64,000 nucleotides of DNA from ZC4RG35 sp964571765. Its GTDB lineage: Bacteria; Actinomycetota; Acidimicrobiia; Spongiisociales; ZC4RG35. The notes beneath the pieces are model-generated. The model was not told the origin of the DNA and did not search any database. It was given only the letters and a program-made list of their open reading frames with translations. The position numbers and the translations under genes are program-made. The DNA lies in assembly GCA_964571765.1 (NCBI GenBank), contig CAZNDH010000001.1:1-64000 (forward strand). Reading direction: 5' to 3'. Below are positions 25,730-34,160 of this stretch, piece by piece (position 1 is the stretch's first letter; each line of letters starts with the position of its first letter).

Positions 25730-27004
25730 TCACACGGGCCTGATCGACACCTGACGTACCCTTCGACCCTCCAGCGCGGTGACCACGATCCGCCAACCCT
25801 CCACTTCTACGGCGTCGCCCGGCAGCGGCACCCGGCCGAGACGGTCCATCACCAAGCCTCCCACCGTCTCGTAGTCACCCTCGGGCAGGTCGATCCCGTG
25901 CCCGGCCAGCTGGTCGAGCCGGACCGCCCCCGAGGCCACCACAACTCCATCACGGCCACGGGCCACGGGGCGGGTCCGGCGGTCGTGCTCGTCGCTGATC
26001 TCACCGACCAGCTCCTCGGCGATGTCCTCCAGGGTGATGATCCCCGCGGTCGACCCGTGTTCGTCGACCACCAGCGCCAGGTGGATGCGATCGCGTCGCA
26101 TCCCGTCGAGGACCGCCCGCAACGGTGCGGTCTCGGGGACCACGAGCGCGGGGCGGATCAACGTCGCGTCGATGGGCCGATCGAGGCTGTCGTCATCCAG
26201 GGCCATCAGATCCTTGACATGGACGAAGCCCTTGGTGTCATCGAGGTCCCCAGAGTGGATAGGGATCCGGGAATGGCCGGTCGTCCTCATCAGCGCCCGG
26301 AGCTCGCCGACGCTGGTACCCAAAGGCGCCGACCTGACATCCGGTCGCGGAACCATGACCTCAGAGGTATCGAGGTCAGCGAAGGAGATTGCCCTGATGA
26401 GGAGCCGGTGGGCGAAGTCCTCGATGACACCCTCATCGCGGCCGGCGGAGATGATCATCGCCAGGTCCCCGGCGGTTTGGCCTGCGTCGAGGCGGCTGGC
26501 GGGGTCGACCCCGAAGAGGCGGAGCACCCGGTTGGCGGCCCCGTTGAGCAGGGCGATCAATGGGCGGAACACCACGATGAAGAACCGGAAGGGCAGCGCC
26601 ATCGCAAGTGCCGACCGCTCCGGGGCACTGATGGCGATGTTCTTGGGTGCCATCTCCCCGATCACCATGTGGAGGAAGACCACGATCACCAGGGCGATCA
26701 CCAATGCCACCGGGTGGAGGGCACCTTCAGGGAGTCGGATCCAGGCCAGGACTGGCTCGATCATCGCCGCCACCGCCGGCTCGGCCACAGCACCGAGGAG
26801 GAGGGAGGCGATGGTGATCCCCAGCTGGGCCGCGGTCAGGCTCAGAGCGAGTTCCTCGTTGAGCCGGACCGCGGCCCGCGCCGATCGGCCGGACATCGCC
26901 TCGAGCACGTTCCGCCGGGCGGTGATGTAGGCGAACTCTGCTGCCACGAAGAAGCCGTTGGCTACCAGGAACACCACCATCCAGATCAGGGCAAGAGGGC
27001 TCAA
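25730..27004 (-). CDS. CNNM/CorC-type transporter (hemolysin family), second of pair
   Basis: A 424-aa protein with an N-terminal CNNM (DUF21) membrane domain (about 1-190, beginning with hydrophobic VVFLVANGFFVAAEFAYI), a CBS-domain pair (about 205-335) and a C-terminal CorC/HlyC domain (about 345-424). The family is linked to magnesium or cobalt efflux and sodium-coupled transport; the hemolysin name is historical. The ATG overlaps the stop of the upstream paralogue by 4 bases, so the two are coupled and may form a heterodimer. Its 3' end faces the M15-like gene. Confidence 0.9.
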   Translation of the reverse strand: MSPLALIWMVVFLVANGFFVAAEFAYITARRNVLEAMSGRSARAAVRLNEELALSLTAAQLGITIASLLLGAVAEPAVAAMIEPVLAWIRLPEGALHPVALVIALVIVVFLHMVIGEMAPKNIAISAPERSALAMALPFRFFIVVFRPLIALLNGAANRVLRLFGVDPASRLDAGQTAGDLAMIISAGRDEGVIEDFAHRLLIRAISFADLDTSEVMVPRPDVRSAPLGTSVGELRALMRTTGHSRIPIHSGDLDDTKGFVHVKDLMALDDDSLDRPIDATLIRPALVVPETAPLRAVLDGMRRDRIHLALVVDEHGSTAGIITLEDIAEELVGEISDEHDRRTRPVARGRDGVVVASGAVRLDQLAGHGIDLPEGDYETVGGLVMDRLGRVPLPGDAVEVEGWRIVVTALEGRRVRQVSIRPV

Positions 27005-28287
27005 CCGGGCTCACCCGCCGTGCGACGCACCAACCTCACCTGATCGACCCGATGACCGTCCATCCGGGTCACCTCGAACAGGTAGTCACCCACGTCGACC
27101 AGCTCGCCCACACCGGGAAACCGGCCCAAGCGCGCCACCAGAAAGCCGCCGAGTGTCTCATAGCGTCCTTCGGGCCACTCGAATCCGGTGAGCTCCTCCA
27201 ACTCGTGACGGTGAAGCAGGCCGGAGAGTGTCTCGGCGCCCTCGGTGGGCCCGACAGGATCGAGAGGGCGGTCGTACTCGTCTTCGATGTCGCCGAAGAT
27301 CTCCTCGAGCAGGTCCTCCACCGTGACGACGCCGGCGGTCCCCCCGTACTCGTCGACGACCACCGCCATACCCCGACCCTCCGCCTGCAGCTGGGTGAGC
27401 AGGCTCTCCAAGGAGGCGGTCTCCGGGACCACCAGCGCCGGCTGGACGATCTCCGACACACGGGTGGACGCCAGGCTCGACCCCGGGATACCCACCGTGT
27501 CCTTCACATGGACGATCCCCAAGATCTCATCGAGGTCCTCGCCGTAGACCGGGAATCGGGAGTGTCCGGTGCTGGCCGCCACCCGTCTCAGCTGCGACAC
27601 CGTCTGGTGACTGCTCAGGGCGACCAGGTTCACCCGGGGGATCATGGCGTCAGCGGCCACCTTCTCGGTGAAGGTGATCGCCCGGGTGAGCAACTCCAAC
27701 TCACCGTCGTCGAGCCCGCCCTCCTTCCCGGAGGAGCGGATCATCAGCTCCAACTCCTCCATGGAGCGGACCCCGGCAAGTTCCTCACGGGGCTCGATGC
27801 CGAAGAGCCGAACGGTTCGGTTGGCGGCATTGTTGAGGAACAGGATCAGGGGTCGAAGGAGGCGATTGACCGTCTGCATCGGTAACCCGAACCGCACCGC
27901 CGAGCGATAAGGCCGGGCGATGGCCAGGTTCTTGGGAACGAGCTCGCCGAACACCATCTGGGTCATCACCGCCAACACCAGGGCGAACGCCACCGCAAGG
28001 GGCAGGGCGGTGGCTCGCGGGATCCACCGGGCCGTGAGGAGGACCGGCTCGAGCAGACGGGCGATGGTCGGCTCGGCCACCGCCCCGAGCACCAGTGAAG
28101 TGGCGGTGATCCCCAGCTGGGCCCCTGAAAGCTCGAAGGAGAGGTTGCGCAGTGAACGGAGCAATCGACCCGCCCGGCGGTCTCCCTCGCGGGCCATTCG
28201 CTCCACCAGGCTCCGCTTCACGGCGACGATGGCGAACTCCCCCGCCACGAAGAAGCCGTTGGCCAGGATCAGCAGGACGACCAGCAC
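27001..28287 (-). CDS. CNNM/CorC-type transporter (hemolysin family), first of pair
   Basis: A protein of about 428 aa with the same layout as its downstream neighbour: CNNM membrane domain (about 1-190), CBS pair (about 205-335, with VVVDEYGGTAGVVTVED) and CorC_HlyC domain (about 350-420). Sequence shared with the neighbour shows they are ancient paralogues rather than a recent duplication. I used GTG at 28287, but a CTG at 28308 would give a more typical hydrophilic N-terminus (MIDGFSG) before the first membrane segment. It lies 143 bases downstream of sufB, in a gap where I see no other gene. Confidence 0.9.
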   Translation of the reverse strand: MLVVLLILANGFFVAGEFAIVAVKRSLVERMAREGDRRAGRLLRSLRNLSFELSGAQLGITATSLVLGAVAEPTIARLLEPVLLTARWIPRATALPLAVAFALVLAVMTQMVFGELVPKNLAIARPYRSAVRFGLPMQTVNRLLRPLILFLNNAANRTVRLFGIEPREELAGVRSMEELELMIRSSGKEGGLDDGELELLTRAITFTEKVAADAMIPRVNLVALSSHQTVSQLRRVAASTGHSRFPVYGEDLDEILGIVHVKDTVGIPGSSLASTRVSEIVQPALVVPETASLESLLTQLQAEGRGMAVVVDEYGGTAGVVTVEDLLEEIFGDIEDEYDRPLDPVGPTEGAETLSGLLHRHELEELTGFEWPEGRYETLGGFLVARLGRFPGVGELVDVGDYLFEVTRMDGHRVDQVRLVRRTAGEPG

Positions 28288-28430
28288 CAGACCGGAAAAG
28301 CCGTCGATCAGGGATCCCCGTGGTCGTGGTCAGCGCTCATCTAAAGCCCGCCATGAGTAGCACGATGCCGCCTCCGATGCCAGCTCATCGGGCCCGCCCG
28401 GATGATGACCCTGGGTCGGGTCAGGCTCCT

Positions 28431-29840
28431 TCAGCCGACGGCGCCGGCGGCGGCCATGTTCAACTCGATGAGACGGTTCATCTCCACGGCATACTCCATG
28501 GGAAGCTCCTTGACGATGGGCTCGATGAACCCGGCGACCACCAGCGAGGTGGCCTGGTCCTCGGTGAGGCCGCGGGACATCAGGTAGAAGAGCTGGTCCT
28601 CGCCGACCTTGGATACGGTGGCCTCATGGCCGATCTCGGCATCGTTCTCCTCGATCTCCATGTAGGGGTAGGTGTCGGAGCGGCTGTGCTCGTCAAGTAT
28701 CAGGGCGTCACAGCGGACGAAGCTCTTGGCGTTCTCCGCCCCGGGCTCCACCCTGACCAGGCCCCGGTAGCCGGCCCGGCCACCACCTTTGGCGATCGAC
28801 TTGGAGACGATGGTCGAGGTGGTGTCGGGAGCAGCATGGACCATCTTGGCCCCGGCGTCCTGGTGCTGGCCCTCGCCGGCGAAAGCGATGGAGAGCACCT
28901 CGCCGTGGGCGCCGGGCTCCATCAGCCACACCGCCGGGTACTTCATGGTAAGGCGACTACCCAGGTTCCCGTCGACCCATTCCATGGTGGCGTTGCGGTA
29001 GGCGGCTGCCCGCTTGGTCACCAGGTTGAACACGTTGTTCGACCAGTTCTGGATGGTGGTGTACCGGCAGCGACCACCCTCCTTGACGATTATCTCCACC
29101 ACCGCCGAGTGCAGCGAGTCGGTGGTGTAGACCGGTGCCGAGCAGCCCTCCACGTAGTGCACGTAGGCACCTTCGTCGACGATGATCAGGGTCCGCTCGA
29201 ACTGGCCCATGTTCTCGGAGTTGATCCGGAAGTACGCCTGGAGCGGCTGGTCGACGTGCACGCCCGGCGGGACGTAGATGAACGAGCCTCCGGACCACAC
29301 CGCCGAGTTGAGGGCGGCGAACTTGTTGTCGTTGGGCGGGATGATGGTGCCGAAGTACTCCTTGACCAGGTCCGGGTACTCCCTGACCGCGGTGTCCATG
29401 TCGGTGAAGAGGACACCCAACTTCTCCAGGTCATCGCGGTTGCGGTGGTAGACCACTTCGCTCTCGTATTGCGCGGTCACCCCGGCCAGATACTTGCGCT
29501 CGGCTTCGGGGATCCCCAGCTTCTCGTAGGTCTCCTTGATCGAGTCGGGAACCATGTCCCAGTCCTTTTGCTGCTCGCCCTCCGGCTTGACGTAGTAGTA
29601 GATGTCATCGAAGTCGATGGTGTCGAGGAGCCCGCCACCACCCCACTTGGGCATGGGCTTGGCCAGGAAGCGCTTGTAGGCCTTGAGACGGAACTCGAGC
29701 ATCCACTCCGGCTCGCCCTTCATGGTCGACATGTCACGGATAACGTCCTCATCGAGACCCTTGCGCGGCTCGAAGGCCAGGGTGACCTCGTCGTGCCAGC
29801 CCAGCTGATAGCCGCCCAGATCTATGTCGACTGTTGCCAT
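28431..29840 (-). CDS. sufB: Fe-S cluster assembly scaffold SufB
   Basis: A 469-aa SufB, part of the SufBCD scaffold that builds and transfers iron-sulfur clusters. The diagnostic segments are present: YYYVKPEGEQQKDWDMVPDSIKETYEKLGIPEAE in parts near the N-terminus, GGSFIYVPPGVHVDQPLQAYFRIN, the beta-helix core with VEGCSAPVY, and the late RCDALILDEHSRSDTYP and SRGLTEDQA. The Cys in EGCSAP is the family's usual ligand position. Typical operons continue with sufD, sufC and sufS; here the next gene is an unrelated CNNM transporter. A palindrome-overlapped promoter lies just upstream. Confidence 0.95.
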   Translation of the reverse strand: MATVDIDLGGYQLGWHDEVTLAFEPRKGLDEDVIRDMSTMKGEPEWMLEFRLKAYKRFLAKPMPKWGGGGLLDTIDFDDIYYYVKPEGEQQKDWDMVPDSIKETYEKLGIPEAERKYLAGVTAQYESEVVYHRNRDDLEKLGVLFTDMDTAVREYPDLVKEYFGTIIPPNDNKFAALNSAVWSGGSFIYVPPGVHVDQPLQAYFRINSENMGQFERTLIIVDEGAYVHYVEGCSAPVYTTDSLHSAVVEIIVKEGGRCRYTTIQNWSNNVFNLVTKRAAAYRNATMEWVDGNLGSRLTMKYPAVWLMEPGAHGEVLSIAFAGEGQHQDAGAKMVHAAPDTTSTIVSKSIAKGGGRAGYRGLVRVEPGAENAKSFVRCDALILDEHSRSDTYPYMEIEENDAEIGHEATVSKVGEDQLFYLMSRGLTEDQATSLVVAGFIEPIVKELPMEYAVEMNRLIELNMAAAGAVG

Positions 29841-29903
29841 TCTTCGTTCACCTCGGAGTTCTCCGACACACCCTTCCCAACAACCGGGGTCAGGGGGGAA
29901 TTT

Positions 29904-29921
29904 CCACTATCGGGATAGTGG
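29904..29921. promoter_or_regulatory. 18-bp palindromic operator candidate upstream of sufB
   Basis: CCACTATCGGGATAGTGG is an inverted repeat with 8-bp perfect arms and a GG centre. It begins one base after the -10 element of the minus-strand promoter, so a bound protein would cover the transcription start. A repressor such as SufR is a natural candidate, but no sufR gene is in the window and the site differs from the published mycobacterial consensus I know, so the regulator is unassigned. Confidence 0.6.
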
Positions 29922-29922
29922 G

Positions 29923-29951
29923 ATTGTACCCGGACCCCGGTTGTGGTCGAA
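29923..29951 (-). promoter_or_regulatory. sigma-70-type promoter for sufB
   Basis: On the minus strand TTCGAC (29951-29946) and TACAAT (29928-29923) are separated by exactly 17 bases, a good match to the actinobacterial housekeeping promoter pattern. The predicted start lies about 75 bases before the sufB ATG. Confidence 0.6.
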
Positions 29952-29975
29952 ACCGCCCCGGCTATCGTCGGGATC

Positions 29976-30413
29976 ATGCCGGTGATCGTGGTTGGGGCCG
30001 ATACCCGGGCCGGTGTCGAGATCATCACTGCACTCGCACATCCAGGTCGTGAGATTCGTGCCTTCGTCACCAACGAGGAGGCGGCCGCCGAGCTGCGCCT
30101 CAACGGGGTGAAGGTCGCCCTCGGCGATGTCTCCGACGAAGGCCATGTCGAAGCGGCGGCCACCGCCTGCTTCTCCGCGGTGCTGATCACCGAGGCTGCC
30201 CATGACCGGCGGGAGCGCTCGTTCGCCGCCACCGCCGAACAGGTCATTCAGGGTTGGGCGCGGGCGGTGGTCGGCGCCGGGGTCAGTCGGGTCATCTGGG
30301 TTGCCGAAGAGGACACTCCTGAGGTGGACATCCCCGAGGTGGCCCGTGTCGCCCCGTCCGTCGAGGACCTCGCCCGTAGGGTGGCATCCATCGACGATGC
30401 TCAGTCGATATAG
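29976..30413 (+). CDS. short NAD(P)-binding Rossmann (NmrA-like) protein
   Basis: A 145-aa protein beginning MPVIVVGADTRAGVEII, a Rossmann-type beta-alpha-beta start with a variant glycine motif, followed by alternation expected of an NmrA/NAD(P)H-binding domain (ELRLNGVKVALGDV, then AVLITEAAH, then GVSRVIWVAEE). Normal NmrA-like proteins are near 280-300 aa, so this contains only the nucleotide-binding half and no substrate domain. It could be a genuine short form or a truncated gene. Divergent from sufB; its 3' end overlaps the convergent M23 gene by 13 bases. Confidence 0.65.
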   Translation: MPVIVVGADTRAGVEIITALAHPGREIRAFVTNEEAAAELRLNGVKVALGDVSDEGHVEAAATACFSAVLITEAAHDRRERSFAATAEQVIQGWARAVVGAGVSRVIWVAEEDTPEVDIPEVARVAPSVEDLARRVASIDDAQSI

Positions 30414-31000
30414 ACCAGCCCGACCGTGTCCAGTGGGACGCCGATGGGGACGCCGAGGGCCCGGTCGCGGGCCGCGGCCAGGATCGGATGAGGATTCACC
30501 GGACGACCGCGGTGGTGCAGCTCGAAGTGGGTGTGGGGCATGGTCGACTCGGCATTGCCCGAGTCACCCACCCAACCGATCAGCTGCCCGCCTTTGATCG
30601 CAGCTCCGGTGGACACCCCGGGGGCGACGGTGAGGGTCCAGTCGGCCATCCCGTCGTCGGTGCCTGGACTGTCGTTGTTCAGATGTATGTAGTAGGTCTC
30701 CCAGCCATCGGCGTGTCCGATGATCAGGTATCGCCCGGCGCGGATGCTGGAGGCCACCTTGAGCACCTCACCGTCAGCGAAGGCGTACACCGGGGTCATC
30801 TTGGGGGCCATCAGATCGATACCGATGTGCCTCCTCGCCCCATGCCTCGGGGCGCCGTAGTCGTTGGAGAAGGTGGTCACGTGTGGGTCCTGGGGGAAGT
30901 ACACCGGGAACGTGGGCCCGCCGGCGTGGGCTGTCGTCGGCAACAGGGTCGTCACCGACAAAACGACTACGAGCAAGACCGGGATGCGGGAAGACGGCAA
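30401..31000 (-). CDS. secreted M23 family metallopeptidase
   Basis: A 199-aa secreted enzyme. Residues 1-26 form a signal peptide ending AHA. The M23 domain occupies most of the mature protein and keeps the metal and catalytic residues H58 and D62 (HIGID), H106 (YYIHLN), and H156/H158 (PHTHFEL). Unlike the LysM protein at the start of the window it has no binding modules. The TTG start has an AGGAG site 5 bases upstream. Likely trims peptidoglycan cross-links. Confidence 0.88.
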   Translation of the reverse strand: MPSSRIPVLLVVVLSVTTLLPTTAHAGGPTFPVYFPQDPHVTTFSNDYGAPRHGARRHIGIDLMAPKMTPVYAFADGEVLKVASSIRAGRYLIIGHADGWETYYIHLNNDSPGTDDGMADWTLTVAPGVSTGAAIKGGQLIGWVGDSGNAESTMPHTHFELHHRGRPVNPHPILAAARDRALGVPIGVPLDTVGLVYID

Positions 31001-31105
31001 GAAGACTCCTGGAAAGCTGGGGGGACAGGGGCAGCCGTAGAGCCCTGTGCTTTGGGCGCCGGCCAGGCTAGGGGAGGCTGCCGGGAATGACCAAGCTGAT
31101 CGAGC

Positions 31106-31567
31106 TCAAATCGGCTCGGATGGCGGGGTCGGTCTGGAACGGACGGTGAACCGCAGTCGAGAAACCGGCTCGCCTTCGACCGAGATCACGAAGGAGTATG
31201 GACCCTCCTTCTCGAAGACCAGGTTGTTGAAGGTGAAGGACCGGATCAAGCCGAAGTCGGTGGCATGGGGAGGATGCTCGGTGGTGCCGGGGAGGCTGAG
31301 GTGGTGACTCAGGGGCCTGGGGAGGAGAGCGCCCCCGTCTTCATCCTGAAGCTCCACGGCGAGCCTGATCTGGTCACCGGCCCAGGAGACCGGGACCCGA
31401 AGCCGCAGGCCGATCGCCAGACTGGGATGCCTTGCCGGGAACCGCGGCACCCAGAGGGTGTCCCAGCCCCCACCCAGGATGAACAGCTTGCCTCGCACCG
31501 CCTGGACCGCGTCGGCGAGCAGCGCCACCTCGACGCTGGGGCCCAGCGAGTCGGAAGGGCCGTCCAC
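31106..31567 (-). CDS. DUF6941-like hypothetical protein
   Basis: A 153-aa protein with the pattern VALLADAVQAVRGKLFILGGGWDTLWVPRFPA (read in parts) followed by an Ig-like beta-rich body. Several actinobacterial hypothetical proteins share this ALLAD and GGGWD start and are grouped as DUF6941; the assignment is from memory of the pattern. Function unknown. GTG start at 31567, divergent from the inositol-phosphate synthase gene with about 75 bases between. Confidence 0.65.
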   Translation of the reverse strand: MDGPSDSLGPSVEVALLADAVQAVRGKLFILGGGWDTLWVPRFPARHPSLAIGLRLRVPVSWAGDQIRLAVELQDEDGGALLPRPLSHHLSLPGTTEHPPHATDFGLIRSFTFNNLVFEKEGPYSFVISVEGEPVSRLRFTVRSRPTPPSEPI

Positions 31568-31642
31568 CGTGAGAGCCTAACCCTTCGGATTCCGCACCCA
31601 CCCCTGGATGGGATAACGTCGGTGGGCAAGGAGCTTCTCGCC

Positions 31643-32968
31643 ATGACCCACCCGCCGCAGATAGCAGCCCCCACGGGGAAGCTGGGAGTCCTCACCCCGG
31701 GGATGGGAGCAGTAGCCACCACCTTCATCGCCGGGGTCCTCGCCACCCGGAAGGGATTCGCCGAGCCGGTGGGATCGCTCACCCAGCTGGCCCACATCCG
31801 TCTGGGCAAGCGCACCGAGGGTCGCAATCCCCTGATAAAGGACTTCGTCCCCCTGGCCGGGCTCGATGACCTCGAGTTCGGAGGGTGGGACGCCTTCTCC
31901 GACGATGCCTACACCGCGGCGATGAAGGCCAGGGTCCTCGAGCCGAGACACATCGAGGCCATCGGTGACGAGCTGCGCTCCATCAGGCCGATGACCGCGG
32001 TGTTCTCCCCGCATTGGGTGAAGAACCTGCCCGACGTGGACCACGTCAAGGAGGGAAAGGGCACATTGATGGACCGGGCAGAGGCCCTGATGGAGGATAT
32101 CGACCGGTTCCGCACCGAGAAGCAGGTGGATCGCATGGTCGCGGTGTGGTGCGGGTCCACCGAGGCCTACGAGGACGCGTCCGACGTCCATCTCGACCTG
32201 GCTTCGTTCGAGCAAGGGCTCAAGGAGGATCACCCGGCGATCTCCCCATCCCAGGTTTACGCCTACGCCTGCCTCCGCATGGGGGTCCCATTCGCCAACG
32301 GGGCGCCCAACCTCTCCGTGGACATCCCCGCCATGGTGGAGCTGGCCGCCGGGGAGAGGGCTCCCATCGCCGGCAAGGACTTCAAGACCGGTCAGACCCT
32401 GATGAAGACCATGATCGCCCCCGGCCTCAAGTCGAGGATGCTGGGGATCAACGGTTGGTTCTCCACCAACATCCTGGGCAATCGCGACGGAGAGGTGCTC
32501 GACGACCCCGACAGCTTCCGCTCCAAGGAGGTGACCAAGCTCGGAGTCCTCGAGACCATCCTCCAACCCGATCTCTATCCCAGCCTCTATGGCGACATCT
32601 ATCACAAGGTCCGGATCAACTACTACCCGCCCAAGGGGGACGACAAGGAGGGGTGGGACAACATCGACATCTTCGGCTGGTTGGGCTACCCGATGCAGAT
32701 CAAAGTCGACTTCCTGTGCAAGGACTCCATCCTGGCCGCCCCCATCGTGCTCGACCTGGCGCTGTTCATGGACCTGGCCGCCAGGGCGGGACGCGGCGGT
32801 ATACAGGAATGGCTCTCCTTCTACTTCAAGAGCCCTCAGGCGGGCCCCGGCTTGCAGCCCGAGCACGACCTGTTCGTCCAGCTCTCGAAGCTGAACAACA
32901 ACCTCCGCCACATGATGGGCGAGGAGTTGATCACCCACCTCGGCACCGAGTACTACGAGGAGGGTTGA
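31643..32968 (+). CDS. ino1: inositol-3-phosphate synthase
   Basis: An enzyme of about 441 aa that converts glucose 6-phosphate to 1L-myo-inositol 1-phosphate using NAD+ as internal cofactor. The NAD-binding start GKLGVLTPGMGAVATTFIAG and the later SVDIPAMVELAAGERAPIAGKDFKTGQT region with catalytic lysines are typical of the long bacterial/eukaryote-like form. The ATG at 31643 follows an AAGGAG site by about nine bases; an in-frame upstream extension runs antisense to the DUF6941 gene and is rejected. The product feeds phosphatidylinositol and possibly mycothiol-type thiols in actinobacteria. Confidence 0.92.
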   Translation: MTHPPQIAAPTGKLGVLTPGMGAVATTFIAGVLATRKGFAEPVGSLTQLAHIRLGKRTEGRNPLIKDFVPLAGLDDLEFGGWDAFSDDAYTAAMKARVLEPRHIEAIGDELRSIRPMTAVFSPHWVKNLPDVDHVKEGKGTLMDRAEALMEDIDRFRTEKQVDRMVAVWCGSTEAYEDASDVHLDLASFEQGLKEDHPAISPSQVYAYACLRMGVPFANGAPNLSVDIPAMVELAAGERAPIAGKDFKTGQTLMKTMIAPGLKSRMLGINGWFSTNILGNRDGEVLDDPDSFRSKEVTKLGVLETILQPDLYPSLYGDIYHKVRINYYPPKGDDKEGWDNIDIFGWLGYPMQIKVDFLCKDSILAAPIVLDLALFMDLAARAGRGGIQEWLSFYFKSPQAGPGLQPEHDLFVQLSKLNNNLRHMMGEELITHLGTEYYEEG

Positions 32969-32977
32969 GCCCGGCCG

Positions 32978-33382
32978 ATGGAAGACCTGGTCGTCGGCGA
33001 CCTCATCGTGGCCGGGTCGGACCTGGAAGAGAGGTTCGAGACCAGCGGCGGCCCTGGAGGACAGCACGCCAACCGCTCGGCCACCGCGGTGGTCCTGCGC
33101 CTCGACCTCGCCGGTTCGTCGCTCCCCGACGAGGTCAAGCATCACCTGGTGTCTCGTCTCGGGTCGGTAGTCGAGACGAGGGCGTCGGAGTCGCGCTCCC
33201 AGGCGCGTAACCGGGAGGTGGCCCGGCAGCGGATGGCCCGGAAGGTCGCCGGTGCACTGGTGACTCGCAAGCGGCGACGCCGTACCAGGCCCACCCGAGC
33301 GGCGAAGGAACGGCGGCTGGCCTCAAAACGCGCCCGGAGCGAAATCAAGAAGAGCAGGCGGACCCCACTCGACGAGCCTTGA
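32978..33382 (+). CDS. RF-1 domain ribosome-rescue hydrolase (ArfB/YaeJ type)
   Basis: A 134-aa protein with the class-I release factor GGQ loop (GGPGGQHANRSATAV), which hydrolyses peptidyl-tRNA on stalled ribosomes, followed by a strongly basic tail (KRRRRTRPTRAAKERR and more) that in ArfB inserts into the empty mRNA channel. The codon-recognition domains of release factors are missing, as expected for ArfB. It lies 9 bases after the inositol synthase gene on the same strand. Confidence 0.88.
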   Translation: MEDLVVGDLIVAGSDLEERFETSGGPGGQHANRSATAVVLRLDLAGSSLPDEVKHHLVSRLGSVVETRASESRSQARNREVARQRMARKVAGALVTRKRRRRTRPTRAAKERRLASKRARSEIKKSRRTPLDEP

Positions 33383-33470
33383 TCGCCAGGCCTCGAGCGG
33401 TGGGTCCCGGGTTCCGCGGCTGGTGCTACCCCCGGAACGCCGAGTACGGAGGGGCTCTAGTCTCGATCCG

Positions 33471-34115
33471 ATGTCGATGACCACCGAGCGCTGGAGCTTT
33501 CTCACTGCCTATGCCGGTGAGCTGTTCGGAGATCTCGATCCCCAGCTCGCCACTCTGATGGACCGTGCCGCCCGTGCCGGACTACCCCCGATCGCGGTCA
33601 GTCCCGACGTGGGGCGTCTGCTCAACATCCTCGCCTCTCTCACGCCGGGGAGGCTGGCAGTCGAGCTGGGGACGCTGGCCGGCTACTCCGGGATGTGGAT
33701 CGCCCGCGGTTTGGCCCCGGGAGGCCGCCTGATCACCGTGGAGTATGACGACCGTCATGCCGATTTCGCCGAGGGGGAATTCACCTCCGCCGGTCTCGCC
33801 GACAAAGTCGAAGTGGTCCGAGGGGCGGCGCTCGACGTCCTGCCCGGCCTGTCCGACCGTCTCGGCCAGGAGTCTGTCGACTTTGTCTTCCTCGACGCGG
33901 TCAAGAGCGAGTACCTCCGATATTTCGAGCTGCTCTCGCCGATGATCGCCCCCGGAGGCCTGCTGGTCGCCGACAACGTGTACGGGACCGGAGAGGGATG
34001 GATCGACCAGGGCTACGGGACCGACGACTTCAACAGGGCGGTGGCGGCGGATCCCGGCTATGTCGCCACCGCCACTCCCATGAGGGAAGGGATCCTCATC
34101 GCCCGCAAGCTGTGA
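33471..34115 (+). CDS. SAM-dependent O-methyltransferase (family 3 type)
   Basis: A protein of about 214 aa. The SAM-binding motif is LAVELGTLAGYSGMWIARGL, followed by LITVEYDDRHADFAE and the metal-site Asp in FVFLDAVKSEYLRYFELL and LVADNVYG. This matches the O-methyltransferase/CCoAOMT family, which transfers methyl groups to catechol-like hydroxyls with a divalent metal. No substrate can be assigned from context. The start ATG at 33471 is chosen over the longer frame because the family begins near this point; a second ATG lies two codons downstream. Confidence 0.85.
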   Translation: MSMTTERWSFLTAYAGELFGDLDPQLATLMDRAARAGLPPIAVSPDVGRLLNILASLTPGRLAVELGTLAGYSGMWIARGLAPGGRLITVEYDDRHADFAEGEFTSAGLADKVEVVRGAALDVLPGLSDRLGQESVDFVFLDAVKSEYLRYFELLSPMIAPGGLLVADNVYGTGEGWIDQGYGTDDFNRAVAADPGYVATATPMREGILIARKL

Positions 34116-34160
34116 CGGGTTGAGGGAGGCCCGCAGCGCCGGGTCTACCATGGGTCGCTC

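Noticed and set aside
25631..27043. A 470-codon plus-strand frame opposite the CNNM-type gene
   Set aside because: Antisense shadow; the opposite strand has clear CNNM, CBS and CorC domains.
31577..33145. A 522-codon open frame on the minus strand opposite the inositol-phosphate synthase and rescue-factor genes
   Set aside because: It is the GC-rich third-position shadow of two well-supported genes; its product is low-complexity Gly/Val/Leu/Asp sequence with no recognisable motif.
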